A stretch of 17,099 nt of DNA from Chloroflexota bacterium (GTDB lineage Bacteria; Chloroflexota; Ktedonobacteria; Ktedonobacterales; Ktedonobacteraceae). Positions 1 to 6,469 of the stretch are shown one piece after another. Position 1 is the first letter of the stretch; every line of letters starts with the position of its first letter. A model generated the notes under the pieces. The model was not told the origin of the DNA and searched no databases. It saw nothing but the letters and a program-made list of their open reading frames with translations. The translations under genes were made by a program, and so were the position numbers. The stretch is from positions 1-17,099 of the forward strand of contig CADDYT010000137.1 in the NCBI GenBank assembly GCA_902810755.1. The letters run 5' to 3'.

Positions 1-61
1 TGGCCTGCGGCGGTCTAGAGACGCGGCTCCCCAGGGGGCACGAACGCCGCGTCTCTCGTAG

Positions 62-82
62 GGCCACCCCTGGCGGCTGGCC
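62..82 (+). repeat. Dispersed 21-bp palindrome, copy 1
   Basis: The copy is GGCCACCC, then CTGGC, then GGCTGGCC. It matches the perfect copies at 121-141 and 628-648 except for one base in the right arm, which leaves one mismatch in the 8-bp stem. Confidence 0.85.
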
Positions 83-120
83 TGCCTGGCCTTCGCACGG
101 CCTGAAGTGAACGCCTATGG

Positions 121-141
121 GGCCACCCCTGGCGGGTGGCC
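121..141 (+). repeat. Dispersed 21-bp palindrome, copy 2
   Basis: This is a perfect copy: arms GGCCACCC and GGGTGGCC around a five-base CTGGC centre. It lies 13 bp beyond the restored stop codon (154-156) of the HicB-like gene, where a partner toxin gene might be expected but is not seen. Confidence 0.85.
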
Positions 142-153
142 TGGGAGGGCCTG

Positions 154-350
154 TCACTTTTGCTGGTTCTCTTTATCTGCTGCAAAAACTTCCGGGCCAA
201 ATTGTCTATATGAAACTGGATGGCTGACCTTACATCGGCTAAAACTTCCTCACAGGTATCGCCTTCACCAACTACAATACCTTTTAAACCAGCGGGGTAG
301 GCTACATAGCCGTCGGGATGCTTCTCGACAATCGCCTTGATTTGTTTCAT
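154..350 (-). pseudogene. HicB-like antitoxin with a one-base frameshift
   Basis: The N-terminal part begins MKQIKAIVEKHPDGYVAYP and continues GLKGIVVGEGDTCEEVLADV, then SAIQFHID. This is the compact partial-RNase-H fold of short HicB-family antitoxins (about 65-75 residues). HicB proteins bind HicA toxins and act as operator-binding repressors. As it stands the frame runs on to position 15 through palindromic repeats and gives an unlike, Arg/Pro-rich tail. Adding one T (minus strand) to the three-T run at 199-201 gives FGPEVFAADKENQQK and a stop at 154-156, a typical length and ending for the family. I therefore read it as a one-base deletion; a sequencing error cannot be excluded. The start at 348-350 is preceded by AGAGG. 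An upstream in-frame start at 407 would add unlike residues. No hicA is visible on either side. Confidence 0.75.
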
Positions 351-514
351 GTCCGCAAAACCTCTAATTTCTCTGAACTGCCAGAACACAAACCCTTTTG
401 AAGTCACTCATGCTACCCGCAGATGCTTCGCTGCCGCTCCGCATGACACGTCCCCGATGGCTTATAATATGCCGTATGCTGGCTCCCTCTGCTGGCCTGC
501 CAGATTCCTCTTAT

Positions 515-565
515 ACGACCCGGACCGCAGGCCAGCCGTACGACCCGGCACCGCAGGCCACCCGC
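515..565. repeat. Imperfect tandem repeat of 25-26 bp
   Basis: Two adjacent units both read ACGACCCGG, then ACCGCAGGCCA with one inserted base in the second copy. The second unit leads directly into the palindrome copy at 556-576, so this tandem is part of the larger nested element. Confidence 0.6.
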
Positions 566-576
566 CAGGGGTGGCC
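556..576 (-). repeat. Dispersed 21-bp palindrome, copy 3 (inverted)
   Basis: This is a perfect copy in the opposite orientation to 628-648. The identity extends to 28 bp per arm (553-580 against 624-651), so copies 3 and 4 can pair with each other to form a long stem with a 43-nt loop. Confidence 0.85.
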
Positions 577-627
577 CTACTCTAGACAGGCGGCTCGTGC
601 CCCTGGTGGAGCGGTCGTATATAGTAG

Positions 628-648
628 GGCCACCCCTGGCGGGTGGCC
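628..648 (+). repeat. Dispersed 21-bp palindrome, copy 4
   Basis: This is a perfect copy, partner of the inverted copy at 556-576. Its 28-bp context (624-651) also matches 58-85 with a single mismatch, which links the two repeat clusters. Confidence 0.85.
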
Positions 649-704
649 TGCGCTGTCGACCTGTGACGGGGAGCCAGCATACGGCATGCTGTGTCGAGCT
701 GACT

Positions 705-1493
705 CTACGCCAGTTCTCCGCGCAGCACCGTCACCGCCTGGCCGCCGAGTAGCACGCGCTCGCCAGCGAGGCGCACACGCACAACGCCGCCACGTGGCGA
801 AGCCTGGTAGCCGGTCAGTTCTTCGCGTCCCAGCCGACTGGCCCAGAAGGGGGCGAGAACGCAGTGCGCGGAGCCGGTCACGGGGTCTTCGGGGACGCCG
901 ACGCGGGGGGCGAAGAAACGCGAGACAAAATCGTAGCCCGGGGTACTGGCGCGGGCAGTGACGATGATCCCGCGCGCCGGGATGGTTGCCACTCTGGCGA
1001 TATCTGGCTGTAATGCGCGCACTGCGGCCTCAGACTCGACCTCAACCAGACAATCGAACTGGCTCATACCCACATAGAGCGGGGTAATGCCCAGCGCCTC
1101 TCGCAGGCCGGGGATGCTCTCAACAGGTTCTTCTGGTTTGACCGGGAAATTCAGTTCAATCCAGTCGCCGCGACGGTCTGCCGTCAGCAGGCCGCTTTTC
1201 GTGTGGAAACGGGCCTGCTCTTGCGGCGGCAGATAACCCTCTTCCCACAGCACGTGCGCGCTTGCCAGGGTAGCGTGGCCGCAGAGATCCACTTCGACCG
1301 CAGGCGTGAACCAGCGCAGGTTGTATCCATCAGCCTGCCTCTCCAGAAAAGCGGTCTCGGCAAGGTTCATTTCACGCGCGACAAGCTGCATCCAGGCCAC
1401 ATCGACCGGCTCATCCAGTAAACACACCGCCGCCGGGTTGCCCGCGAATGGCCGGTTGGTGAAAGCATCAACTTGAAACAGCGGTAAACTCAT
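705..1493 (-). CDS. PhzF-family isomerase/epimerase
   Basis: The 262-residue protein is of the PhzF/YddE family, whose members have a diaminopimelate-epimerase-like double fold. Visible family signatures are VDAFTNRPFAGNPAAV (8-23), the catalytic-type glutamate E46 in NLAETAF, DLCGHATLAS (69-78) and EDPVTGSAHC (202-211). Length is normal. PhzF itself isomerises a phenazine precursor, but most homologues, probably including this one, have no assigned substrate and no phenazine genes are nearby. The ATG at 1491-1493 has a strong AGGAGG at 1501-1506 with a 7-nt gap. The gene is separate from argJ, which diverges 337 bp away. The nested repeat element begins just past its stop. Confidence 0.9.
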   Translation of the reverse strand: MSLPLFQVDAFTNRPFAGNPAAVCLLDEPVDVAWMQLVAREMNLAETAFLERQADGYNLRWFTPAVEVDLCGHATLASAHVLWEEGYLPPQEQARFHTKSGLLTADRRGDWIELNFPVKPEEPVESIPGLREALGITPLYVGMSQFDCLVEVESEAAVRALQPDIARVATIPARGIIVTARASTPGYDFVSRFFAPRVGVPEDPVTGSAHCVLAPFWASRLGREELTGYQASPRGGVVRVRLAGERVLLGGQAVTVLRGELA

Positions 1494-1678
1494 GGCAAAT
1501 CCTCCTGAAACTGTCTCTCTTCAACATACTGAAAACATCGGGCAGAAAAGCTGCATGTACTATGATTCTGCCATGAAGAGTATAGTTCTGCCAGTAGCAG
1601 ACAAGACAGGGAGTATCAAAAACGACCATCCAATTATTACTGCCCCGTTCATGATAAACTCTGCGCGCAAAGCTGGGG

Positions 1679-1708
1679 TTGTGGTTACCGGGCTACGCAT
1701 TGTACAAT
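1679..1708 (+). promoter_or_regulatory. Candidate argJ promoter
   Basis: TTGTGG (1679-1684), an 18-bp spacer and TACAAT (1703-1708). The -10 lies in a 12-bp perfect palindrome, CATTGTACAATG (1698-1709). Transcription would start near 1715, at or just inside the hairpin at 1711-1747. Confidence 0.45.
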
Positions 1709-1710
1709 GA

Positions 1711-1747
1711 AGCCAGCAATGGAGTTCCCGCTTCCCGGCTGCTGGCT
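1711..1747 (+). promoter_or_regulatory. Hairpin at the 5' end of the argJ transcript
   Basis: AGCCAGCA (1711-1718) and TGCTGGCT (1740-1747) form an 8-bp perfect stem around a 21-nt loop. It sits immediately downstream of the candidate promoter and more than 80 nt before the start codon. There is no following T-run, so it is not a standard terminator. It may protect the 5' end of the message or bind a regulator (inference). Confidence 0.4.
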
Positions 1748-1830
1748 CTCGTTCGGCCATAGGTTGGCGTATTTGAGCGGGGGCGGGTAGCAGGGGAAAC
1801 AGGAACTTTTTATGATAGGAGGGTTTTTCG

Positions 1831-3048
1831 TTGTCGAATAACGATGTGTTCCGCGTAATTGATAACTGTGTGACGGCCCCACAGGGCTTCCGCGCCGGTA
1901 CAATTGCCAGCGGCATCAAGTCCGATGCAAGCATCAAAGACCTGGCTATCCTGGCTTCGGATGTACCCTGTGTGGCGGCGGGAACGTTTACAACGAGCCG
2001 CACCGCCGCTGCTCCTGTGCTGGTCTGCCGGGAACGCTTGAAAAGCGGCAGGGCGCAGGCAGTGATTGTGAATAGCGGTAATGCGAACTGCGCGACAGGC
2101 GAGCCGGGTCTGTTGAATGCCTATCGCATGACGGAGCTGGCCGCGCAGAAGCTGGGTTTAGAGAACGAAATGGTCCTCTGCTCCTCCACCGGCATCATCG
2201 GACGACAACTGCCGATGGAGAAGATCGAGGCGGGTGTGGCCGCGATTGAACTGAGCAGCGAGAATGGGAACGCTTTCTCCGAGGCGATCATGACGACGGA
2301 CACGCGCCCCAAACGTATCGCGCTGGAATTTGAAATCGAGGGGCGCATGGTGCGGCTGGGCGGCGCGACCAAAGGAGCGGGGATGATCTATCCTAACATG
2401 GCAACCATGCTCTGCTACCTGACCACCGATGCAGCCCTCGATCAACAGTGGATGCGCGAGCAACTGAAGCAGGCCGTCGATGATTCTTTCAATATGATGG
2501 CGGTGGACGGCGATATGTCCACTAACGATACTTGCCTGCTCTTCGCCAACGGGCTGGCAGGCAACACGCCCATCAACGGGCAGCACCCGGAGGCAGGCAA
2601 GTTTCGCGAGGCGTTGCGCCGCGTGACCCAATATCTGGCGATTGAGATGGCGCGTGACGGCGAGGGCGCGACAAAGCTGATGACGGTCTACGTGCGCGGC
2701 GCGCGCGACAAAGCTGACGCGGTGAAGGCCGCCCGCGCAATCACGCTCTCCCCATTGTGGCAGTGCGCGCTGGCAGGCGGCGATCCGAACTGGGGCCGCA
2801 TCGTGGCCGCCCTCGGCGCCAGCGGCTGCGCGCTCGACCAGCAGACCTACGATATCTTCATTGGAGACGTGCAGGTCATGAAGCAGGGCATGGCGGCAAA
2901 CTATGACCAGCAGGCGGCGCGCCAGCAGATGGCAGGCAGCGAAGTCGATATTTTGATCGACCTGCACCTGGGCAACGGCGAAGCCACCGCCTGGGGCTGC
3001 GACCTGACACACGGGTATATCGACGAGAATACGCTGTATACCCGGTAG
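1831..3048 (+). CDS. argJ: Glutamate N-acetyltransferase / amino-acid N-acetyltransferase (ArgJ)
   Basis: ArgJ moves the acetyl group from N-acetylornithine to glutamate (the arginine acetyl cycle). Bifunctional forms also make N-acetylglutamate from acetyl-CoA. The 405-residue length is standard. Landmarks are CSSTGIIG (117-124) around the oxyanion-hole threonine, TTDT (155-158), and the autocleavage site KGAGMIYPNMATML (181-194). There the chain is expected to be cut between A191 and T192, with T192 becoming the nucleophile of the beta subunit. The start is TTG at 1831, preceded by AGGAGG (1817-1822) with an 8-nt gap. argD follows 144 bp downstream, so the two are probably co-transcribed at least in part. 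Whether it is mono- or bifunctional cannot be told from the sequence. Confidence 0.96.
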   Translation: MSNNDVFRVIDNCVTAPQGFRAGTIASGIKSDASIKDLAILASDVPCVAAGTFTTSRTAAAPVLVCRERLKSGRAQAVIVNSGNANCATGEPGLLNAYRMTELAAQKLGLENEMVLCSSTGIIGRQLPMEKIEAGVAAIELSSENGNAFSEAIMTTDTRPKRIALEFEIEGRMVRLGGATKGAGMIYPNMATMLCYLTTDAALDQQWMREQLKQAVDDSFNMMAVDGDMSTNDTCLLFANGLAGNTPINGQHPEAGKFREALRRVTQYLAIEMARDGEGATKLMTVYVRGARDKADAVKAARAITLSPLWQCALAGGDPNWGRIVAALGASGCALDQQTYDIFIGDVQVMKQGMAANYDQQAARQQMAGSEVDILIDLHLGNGEATAWGCDLTHGYIDENTLYTR

Positions 3049-3064
3049 TTGTTTCAATTCCGTT

Positions 3065-3117
3065 CGGCTCAGGAACAGGCCGGGTTCCTGCCGCTTTTCC
3101 CGAAGACCGTATACTAT
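3065..3117 (+). promoter_or_regulatory. Hairpin and possible internal promoter between argJ and argD
   Basis: CAGGAAC (3070-3076) pairs with GTTCCTG (3084-3090) around a 7-nt loop. An outer CGG/CCG pair is reached after a 2-nt bulge, and CTTTTCCC follows. This resembles a weak terminator or RNA-processing site. TATACT at 3110-3115 could be a -10 for argD, but no good -35 is present. Confidence 0.35.
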
Positions 3118-3192
3118 CAAATCGAAAAGGTCACGTGCAAATGCAACGGTAGAAATACTACGGAGTATCAGCTTCACGAAGGAGAAAGAGAA

Positions 3193-4419
3193 ATGACGAC
3201 GACAGAAACGAACAAACGGGACTGGATAGAGCTGGAGCATAAATATTACCAGGGGACGTTCAAGCGGCAGCCGCTCACGCTGGTGCGTGGGAAGGGAACG
3301 CGCGTCTGGGATGTGGATGGCAAGGTCTACCTGGATTTCGTGGCCGGTATTGCCGTCAATGTGCTGGGGCATTGCCACCCCGCGGTCATCAAGGCCGTAC
3401 AGGAGCAGGTGGAGCAACTGGTGCATGTCTCCAACCTGTACTATAATGTGCGACAGATCGAACTGGCCGAGCAGCTGGCGCAGGTGAGTGGCGGCATGCG
3501 TTCGTTCTTCAGCAATAGCGGGGCCGAAGCCAACGAGGGGGCTATCAAGCTGGCGCGCAAGTATGGACGGCTGCATCGCAACGGCGCGTATGAAATCATC
3601 AGCATGGAGCGCAGTTTCCACGGACGCACGCTGGCAACAACGGCGGCGACGGGGCAGGCTTCGTACCAGGCGACATGGGTGCCGCTGCCCGACGGCTTCA
3701 GACAGGTGCCATATAACGATCTGGATGCGCTCAAAGCGGCCACCAGTGAGAAGACGGTGGGCGTCCTGCTGGAAGCGGTACAGGGCGAGGGCGGCATCTG
3801 GCCCGGCACACCGGAATTCATCCAGGGCGTGCGCCAGTGGTGCGACGAGCAGAATCTGGTGATGATCTGCGATGAGGTGCAGGCGGGCATGGGCCGCACG
3901 GGCAAGTTCTTTAGCTGGGAACACTACGGCATCGTCCCCGATATTGTCACGATGGCGAAAGGGCTGGCCGGCGGTGTCCCCATCGGCGCCATGCTGACGG
4001 GGCCGCGCACGGACGTGTTTGAGTATGGCGATCACGGCACCACCTTCGGCGGCAACCCCATCGCCACCGCCGCCGGTGTCGCCACAGTGCGCACCATTCT
4101 GGAAGAGAACCTGCTGGAGAACGCGAGCAAGATGGGCGCGTACTGGCGCAGCAAGCTGGAAGCAGCCTGCGCGAAGTACCCTTTCATCGACAGCCCGCGC
4201 GGCATCGGCCTGATGCAGGCTGTTCACGTCAGCAACGACCTCGCCCCCGTCATTGTGCAAAAAGCCCTCGAACACGGCTTGCTGCTCAACAACCTCGGCC
4301 CCTCAACCCTGCGCATGATCCCGCCCCTGAACCTGAGCGCGGAAGAGATCGATGAGGCCGCCGACATCCTCGACAGGACGCTGGCAGACGTGGCGCAATT
4401 GCCCGCTGCACAGGCATAA
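3193..4419 (+). CDS. argD: Acetylornithine aminotransferase (ArgD)
   Basis: This is a 408-residue class-III PLP aminotransferase. It converts N-acetylglutamate semialdehyde plus glutamate to N-acetylornithine and 2-oxoglutarate, the step before ArgJ. Visible features are FSNSGAEANEGAIKLAR (106-122, cofactor phosphate region), SFHGRTL (141-147), EAVQGEGG (194-201), DEVQAGMGRTG (227-237) and the PLP lysine K256 in TMAKGLAGGVPIGAM. I place the start at the ATG at 3193 because AAGGAG (3179-3184) precedes it by 8 nt and homology begins there. The frame is open back to 3049, but the extra 48 residues do not look like family sequence. Some class-III enzymes act on other omega-amino acids; adjacency to argJ favours ArgD. 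Confidence 0.95.
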   Translation: MTTTETNKRDWIELEHKYYQGTFKRQPLTLVRGKGTRVWDVDGKVYLDFVAGIAVNVLGHCHPAVIKAVQEQVEQLVHVSNLYYNVRQIELAEQLAQVSGGMRSFFSNSGAEANEGAIKLARKYGRLHRNGAYEIISMERSFHGRTLATTAATGQASYQATWVPLPDGFRQVPYNDLDALKAATSEKTVGVLLEAVQGEGGIWPGTPEFIQGVRQWCDEQNLVMICDEVQAGMGRTGKFFSWEHYGIVPDIVTMAKGLAGGVPIGAMLTGPRTDVFEYGDHGTTFGGNPIATAAGVATVRTILEENLLENASKMGAYWRSKLEAACAKYPFIDSPRGIGLMQAVHVSNDLAPVIVQKALEHGLLLNNLGPSTLRMIPPLNLSAEEIDEAADILDRTLADVAQLPAAQA

Positions 4420-4439
4420 GCCCTCCCTGTGGCGCCGCA

Positions 4440-4460
4440 GGCCGCCCCTTGCGGCTGGCC
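4440..4460 (+). repeat. Dispersed 21-bp palindrome, copy 5, between convergent argD and alaS
   Basis: This copy matches the one at 62-82 at 19 of 21 positions. Flanking bases extend the pairing: CGCCGCAGGCC (4433-4443) pairs with GGCCTGCGGCG (4457-4467), an 11-bp stem. It occupies most of the 65 bp between the two stop codons. It may serve as a two-way transcription stop without a T-run (inference). Confidence 0.75.
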
Positions 4461-4484
4461 TGCGGCGGCGCAGGGCAACTACTC

Positions 4485-6317
4485 TTACGAACGCTGCTTT
4501 TCGCGCTCAGGCTCAGATGGGGAAGCCGCCCGCTCTTCGCTGAGTACAGCGCGAATGCGCTGGACGCCCTGGCCGATAGTCTCCGCCTTCGTGATATGGA
4601 AGCGACCCATGCCAGCCGTGTGCTGCACGTGCGGGCCGCCGCAGACCTCTTTGGAGTAATCGCCAATGGAGTAGACCTTGACGAGGTCTCCGTAGCGTTC
4701 GCCGAAGAAGGCGAGCGCGCCCTGCTCAAGCGCCTGTTGCAGAGGCATGATCTCCATGCGCGTTTGCAGGTCGCGCTCTATCTGCCGGTTCACGATCTCT
4801 TCGACGCGGCGAATCTCTTCGGGCGTCAACCGCTGCGGGTGTGAGAAGTCGAAGCGCAGCCGTTCCGGCGTAATGTTGCTGCCCATCTGGCGCACATGCG
4901 TGCCGAGAACGTCGCGCAGAGCCTGGTGTAAGAGGTGCGTGGCCGTATGCAGGCGCGTGGTCTGCTCGCTGTGATCGGCAAGCCCACCGGCGAATTTCTT
5001 CTGCGCTCCCTGTCGCGAACGCTCCTGATGCTGGCGGAAAAGCGCGTTGAAGCCCTCCATGTCGACCTGCAGACCGCGTTCCTGCGCCAGTTCCGCTGTC
5101 AGCGTCGGCGGAAAACCGAAGGTATCGAAGAGGTGAAAGACGGCCTGACCGGAAAGCGTGGTCTCGCCGTTCGCCCGTGTGCGCTCCTCCAGCTTCTCAA
5201 ATTCGCGCAGCCCTTTCGCCAGCGTGCGCGCAAACCGCTGCTCCTCGCGGGTCAACTCATTAAGGATGGCGGTGCGGCGCTGTTCCAGTTCGGGATAGAT
5301 GGGCGCGAAACGATCAATCACGGCCTGCGCCACTTCGGCGGTGAAGGGCGTTGGCAGGCCAAGTTCGTGACCGGCACGTACCGCCCGGCGGATCAGGCGG
5401 CGCCCGATATAGCCCTGTTCCACATTGCTGGGGATAACACCGTCGGCAATGATGAAGGTGGCCGCGCGCAGATGATCGGCGATAATGCGTACCAGACGCC
5501 GCTCTTGCTCAGCCGAAAGCGTTGTCTTGCTGCCTTGACGCAGCTCCTCGATGCGCCGCACAATGGGCAGGAAGAGATCGGTGGCATAGACATCTTCCGT
5601 TCCCTGTATCATGCTCAGGATACGTTCGAGGCCGAGACCGACATCGATATTGCGCTGCTTGAGCGGCTCGAATGTGCCTTGCGGCGTCCTGTTGTACTGC
5701 ATGAAAACGTTGTTGCCAATCTCGATATACTTGCCGCAGTTGCAGCCCGGTCGGCAGTCGGGGCCGCACGGGGGCAGACCGGTATCATAGAAGAGTTCGG
5801 AATCGGGTCCGCAGGGGCCGGTCTCGCCAACGGGACCCCACCAGTTGTCTTTGCGCGGCAGGTAATAGATGCGCTCCTCTGGAATGCCCAGTTCGCGCCA
5901 GACCTGAGCCGCCTCCTCGTCGCGCGGCGTCAGTTCATCGCCCGCGAAAACAGTGACGGAGATGCGCTCTTTCTCCAGCCCCAGCACGTCGGTAAACCAT
6001 TCCAGCGTCCAGCGCAGCGACTGCTGTTTCCAGTAGTCGCCCAGCGACCAGAAACCGAGCATCTCGAAGAAAGTGTTGTGGCTCGTATCGCCCACCTCCT
6101 CGATGTCATCGGTGCGCAGGCACTTCTGCACGTTGGTGAGCCGCCGCCCCAGCGGGTGGCTCTCGCCCAGCAGAAACGGCACCAGCGGCTGCATGCCCGC
6201 GCTGACAAACAGGGCCGTCGAGTCGTTCTCCGGCACAAGCGGGGCCGATGGAATCAGCGCGTGTCCGCGCTCCATAAAGAAGTTCAAAAATGATTGTCGT
6301 AGTTCGTCTCCCGTCAT
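4485..6317 (-). CDS. alaS: Alanyl-tRNA synthetase, compact form without C-Ala domain
   Basis: This class-II synthetase charges tRNA-Ala and edits mischarged Ser/Gly. The aminoacylation core includes TNVQKCLRTDDIEEVGDTSH (61-80) and motif 3 DVGLGLERILSM (225-236). A Cys cluster at 184-194 (CGPDCRPGCNC) probably binds a metal. The editing domain keeps both zinc motifs, HTATH (457-461) and CGGPH (559-563). The protein ends at 610 residues, about 250 short of usual bacterial AlaRS (about 870), so the C-terminal oligomerisation/tRNA-elbow domain is absent. Only 65 bp separate its stop from the argD stop, so no lost exon-like remnant exists. The chosen ATG (6315-6317) has AGAGGAG just upstream. The open frame continuing to 6545 crosses the T-box and is not coding. 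Usual Trp in the EIWN motif appears as Gly (G201). Confidence 0.95.
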   Translation of the reverse strand: MTGDELRQSFLNFFMERGHALIPSAPLVPENDSTALFVSAGMQPLVPFLLGESHPLGRRLTNVQKCLRTDDIEEVGDTSHNTFFEMLGFWSLGDYWKQQSLRWTLEWFTDVLGLEKERISVTVFAGDELTPRDEEAAQVWRELGIPEERIYYLPRKDNWWGPVGETGPCGPDSELFYDTGLPPCGPDCRPGCNCGKYIEIGNNVFMQYNRTPQGTFEPLKQRNIDVGLGLERILSMIQGTEDVYATDLFLPIVRRIEELRQGSKTTLSAEQERRLVRIIADHLRAATFIIADGVIPSNVEQGYIGRRLIRRAVRAGHELGLPTPFTAEVAQAVIDRFAPIYPELEQRRTAILNELTREEQRFARTLAKGLREFEKLEERTRANGETTLSGQAVFHLFDTFGFPPTLTAELAQERGLQVDMEGFNALFRQHQERSRQGAQKKFAGGLADHSEQTTRLHTATHLLHQALRDVLGTHVRQMGSNITPERLRFDFSHPQRLTPEEIRRVEEIVNRQIERDLQTRMEIMPLQQALEQGALAFFGERYGDLVKVYSIGDYSKEVCGGPHVQHTAGMGRFHITKAETIGQGVQRIRAVLSEERAASPSEPEREKQRS

Positions 6318-6433
6318 GATTCGCTCCTCTCTTTTTCGCTTTCTATGACCAATTGTACAAAAGGGCATTGCGGGAGAACATCCCAGACTCTGATAAAGGA
6401 CTGATTGTCTTGCCGCCGTTTTCGCCGCGCATA

Positions 6434-6469
6434 GAAAAAGCCCGCCCTGGAATTGTTCCGGGGCGGGCT
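6434..6469 (-). terminator. Intrinsic terminator of the alaS T-box leader
   Basis: AGCCCGCCC pairs with GGGCGGGCT (9 bp). After one mismatch, GGAA pairs with TTCC around a 3-nt loop, and TTTTT follows at 6439-6435 on the minus strand. Its 5' arm also complements CGGGCT at the end of the T-box sequence, giving two mutually exclusive structures. Confidence 0.9.

Larger units (their letters stand above)
1..153. repeat. Repeat-rich segment with two palindrome copies and a hairpin
   Basis: This stretch follows the decayed antitoxin gene and contains no convincing gene of its own. It holds an 11-bp perfect hairpin (arms 17-27 and 46-56, loop of 18 nt). It also holds two copies of the dispersed palindrome, at 62-82 (arms GGCCACCC / GGCTGGCC, one mismatch) and 121-141 (perfect 8-bp arms). 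The block 58-85 matches 624-651 with one mismatch, so the same repeat unit occurs on both sides of the antitoxin gene. The reading frame running through here from the antitoxin is a product of the frameshift described for that gene. Confidence 0.75.
469..687. mobile_element. MITE-like nested inverted-repeat element, 219 bp
   Basis: The ends are a perfect 19-bp inverted repeat: ATGCCGTATGCTGGCTCCC at 469-487 and its reverse complement at 669-687. Inside is a second perfect inverted repeat of 28 bp (553-580 and 624-651), each arm of which carries one copy of the dispersed 21-bp palindrome. The left half also has two imperfect tandem 25-26 bp units (515-539 and 540-565) beginning ACGACCCGG. No transposase is encoded and I see no clear target-site duplication. 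The structure fits a non-autonomous miniature element or a REP-type composite (inference). It lies 17 bp after the phzF stop, so it could also end transcription. Confidence 0.6.
351..704. other. Non-coding region filled by a nested inverted-repeat element
   Basis: No gene is supported between the HicB-like start and the phzF stop. Most of it (469-687) is the nested palindromic element described separately. The remainder (351-468) shows no clear coding content. An isolated TATAAT at 463-468 lacks a well-placed -35 box. Open frames across here are disrupted by the palindromes and resemble no family I know. Confidence 0.6.
1494..1830. other. Divergent intergenic region between phzF and argJ
   Basis: No gene is supported here. 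It contains the phzF ribosome-binding site, a candidate argJ promoter (1679-1708), a 5'-leader hairpin (1711-1747) and the argJ ribosome-binding site. The phzF promoter is not obvious: TATACT occurs on the minus strand but without a well-spaced -35. Open frames crossing into argJ on the minus strand do not resemble a protein family. Confidence 0.6.

Noticed and set aside
1..700. Possible CRISPR array from the short repeats
   Set aside because: Spacing and orientation are irregular, the repeats are palindromes in both directions, and no cas gene is present.
398..961. An open frame crossing the nested repeat element and the 3' end of phzF
   Set aside because: Its translation is Arg/Pro/Ala-rich repeat sequence running antisense into phzF, with no family resemblance.
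3049..3192. An N-terminal extension of argD starting right after the argJ stop
   Set aside because: The ATG at 3193 has an AAGGAG at good distance and begins where family homology begins; the extra 48 residues are unlike ArgD.
2158..4275. A 705-codon open frame on the minus strand spanning argJ and argD
   Set aside because: It is antisense to two clear enzymes with conserved motifs, its composition is His/Arg/Ala-rich, and it resembles no family. GC-rich codon use opens this frame by chance.
4935..6293. A 452-codon open frame on the plus strand inside alaS
   Set aside because: It lies wholly within alaS on the opposite strand and shows no domain or ribosome-binding context.
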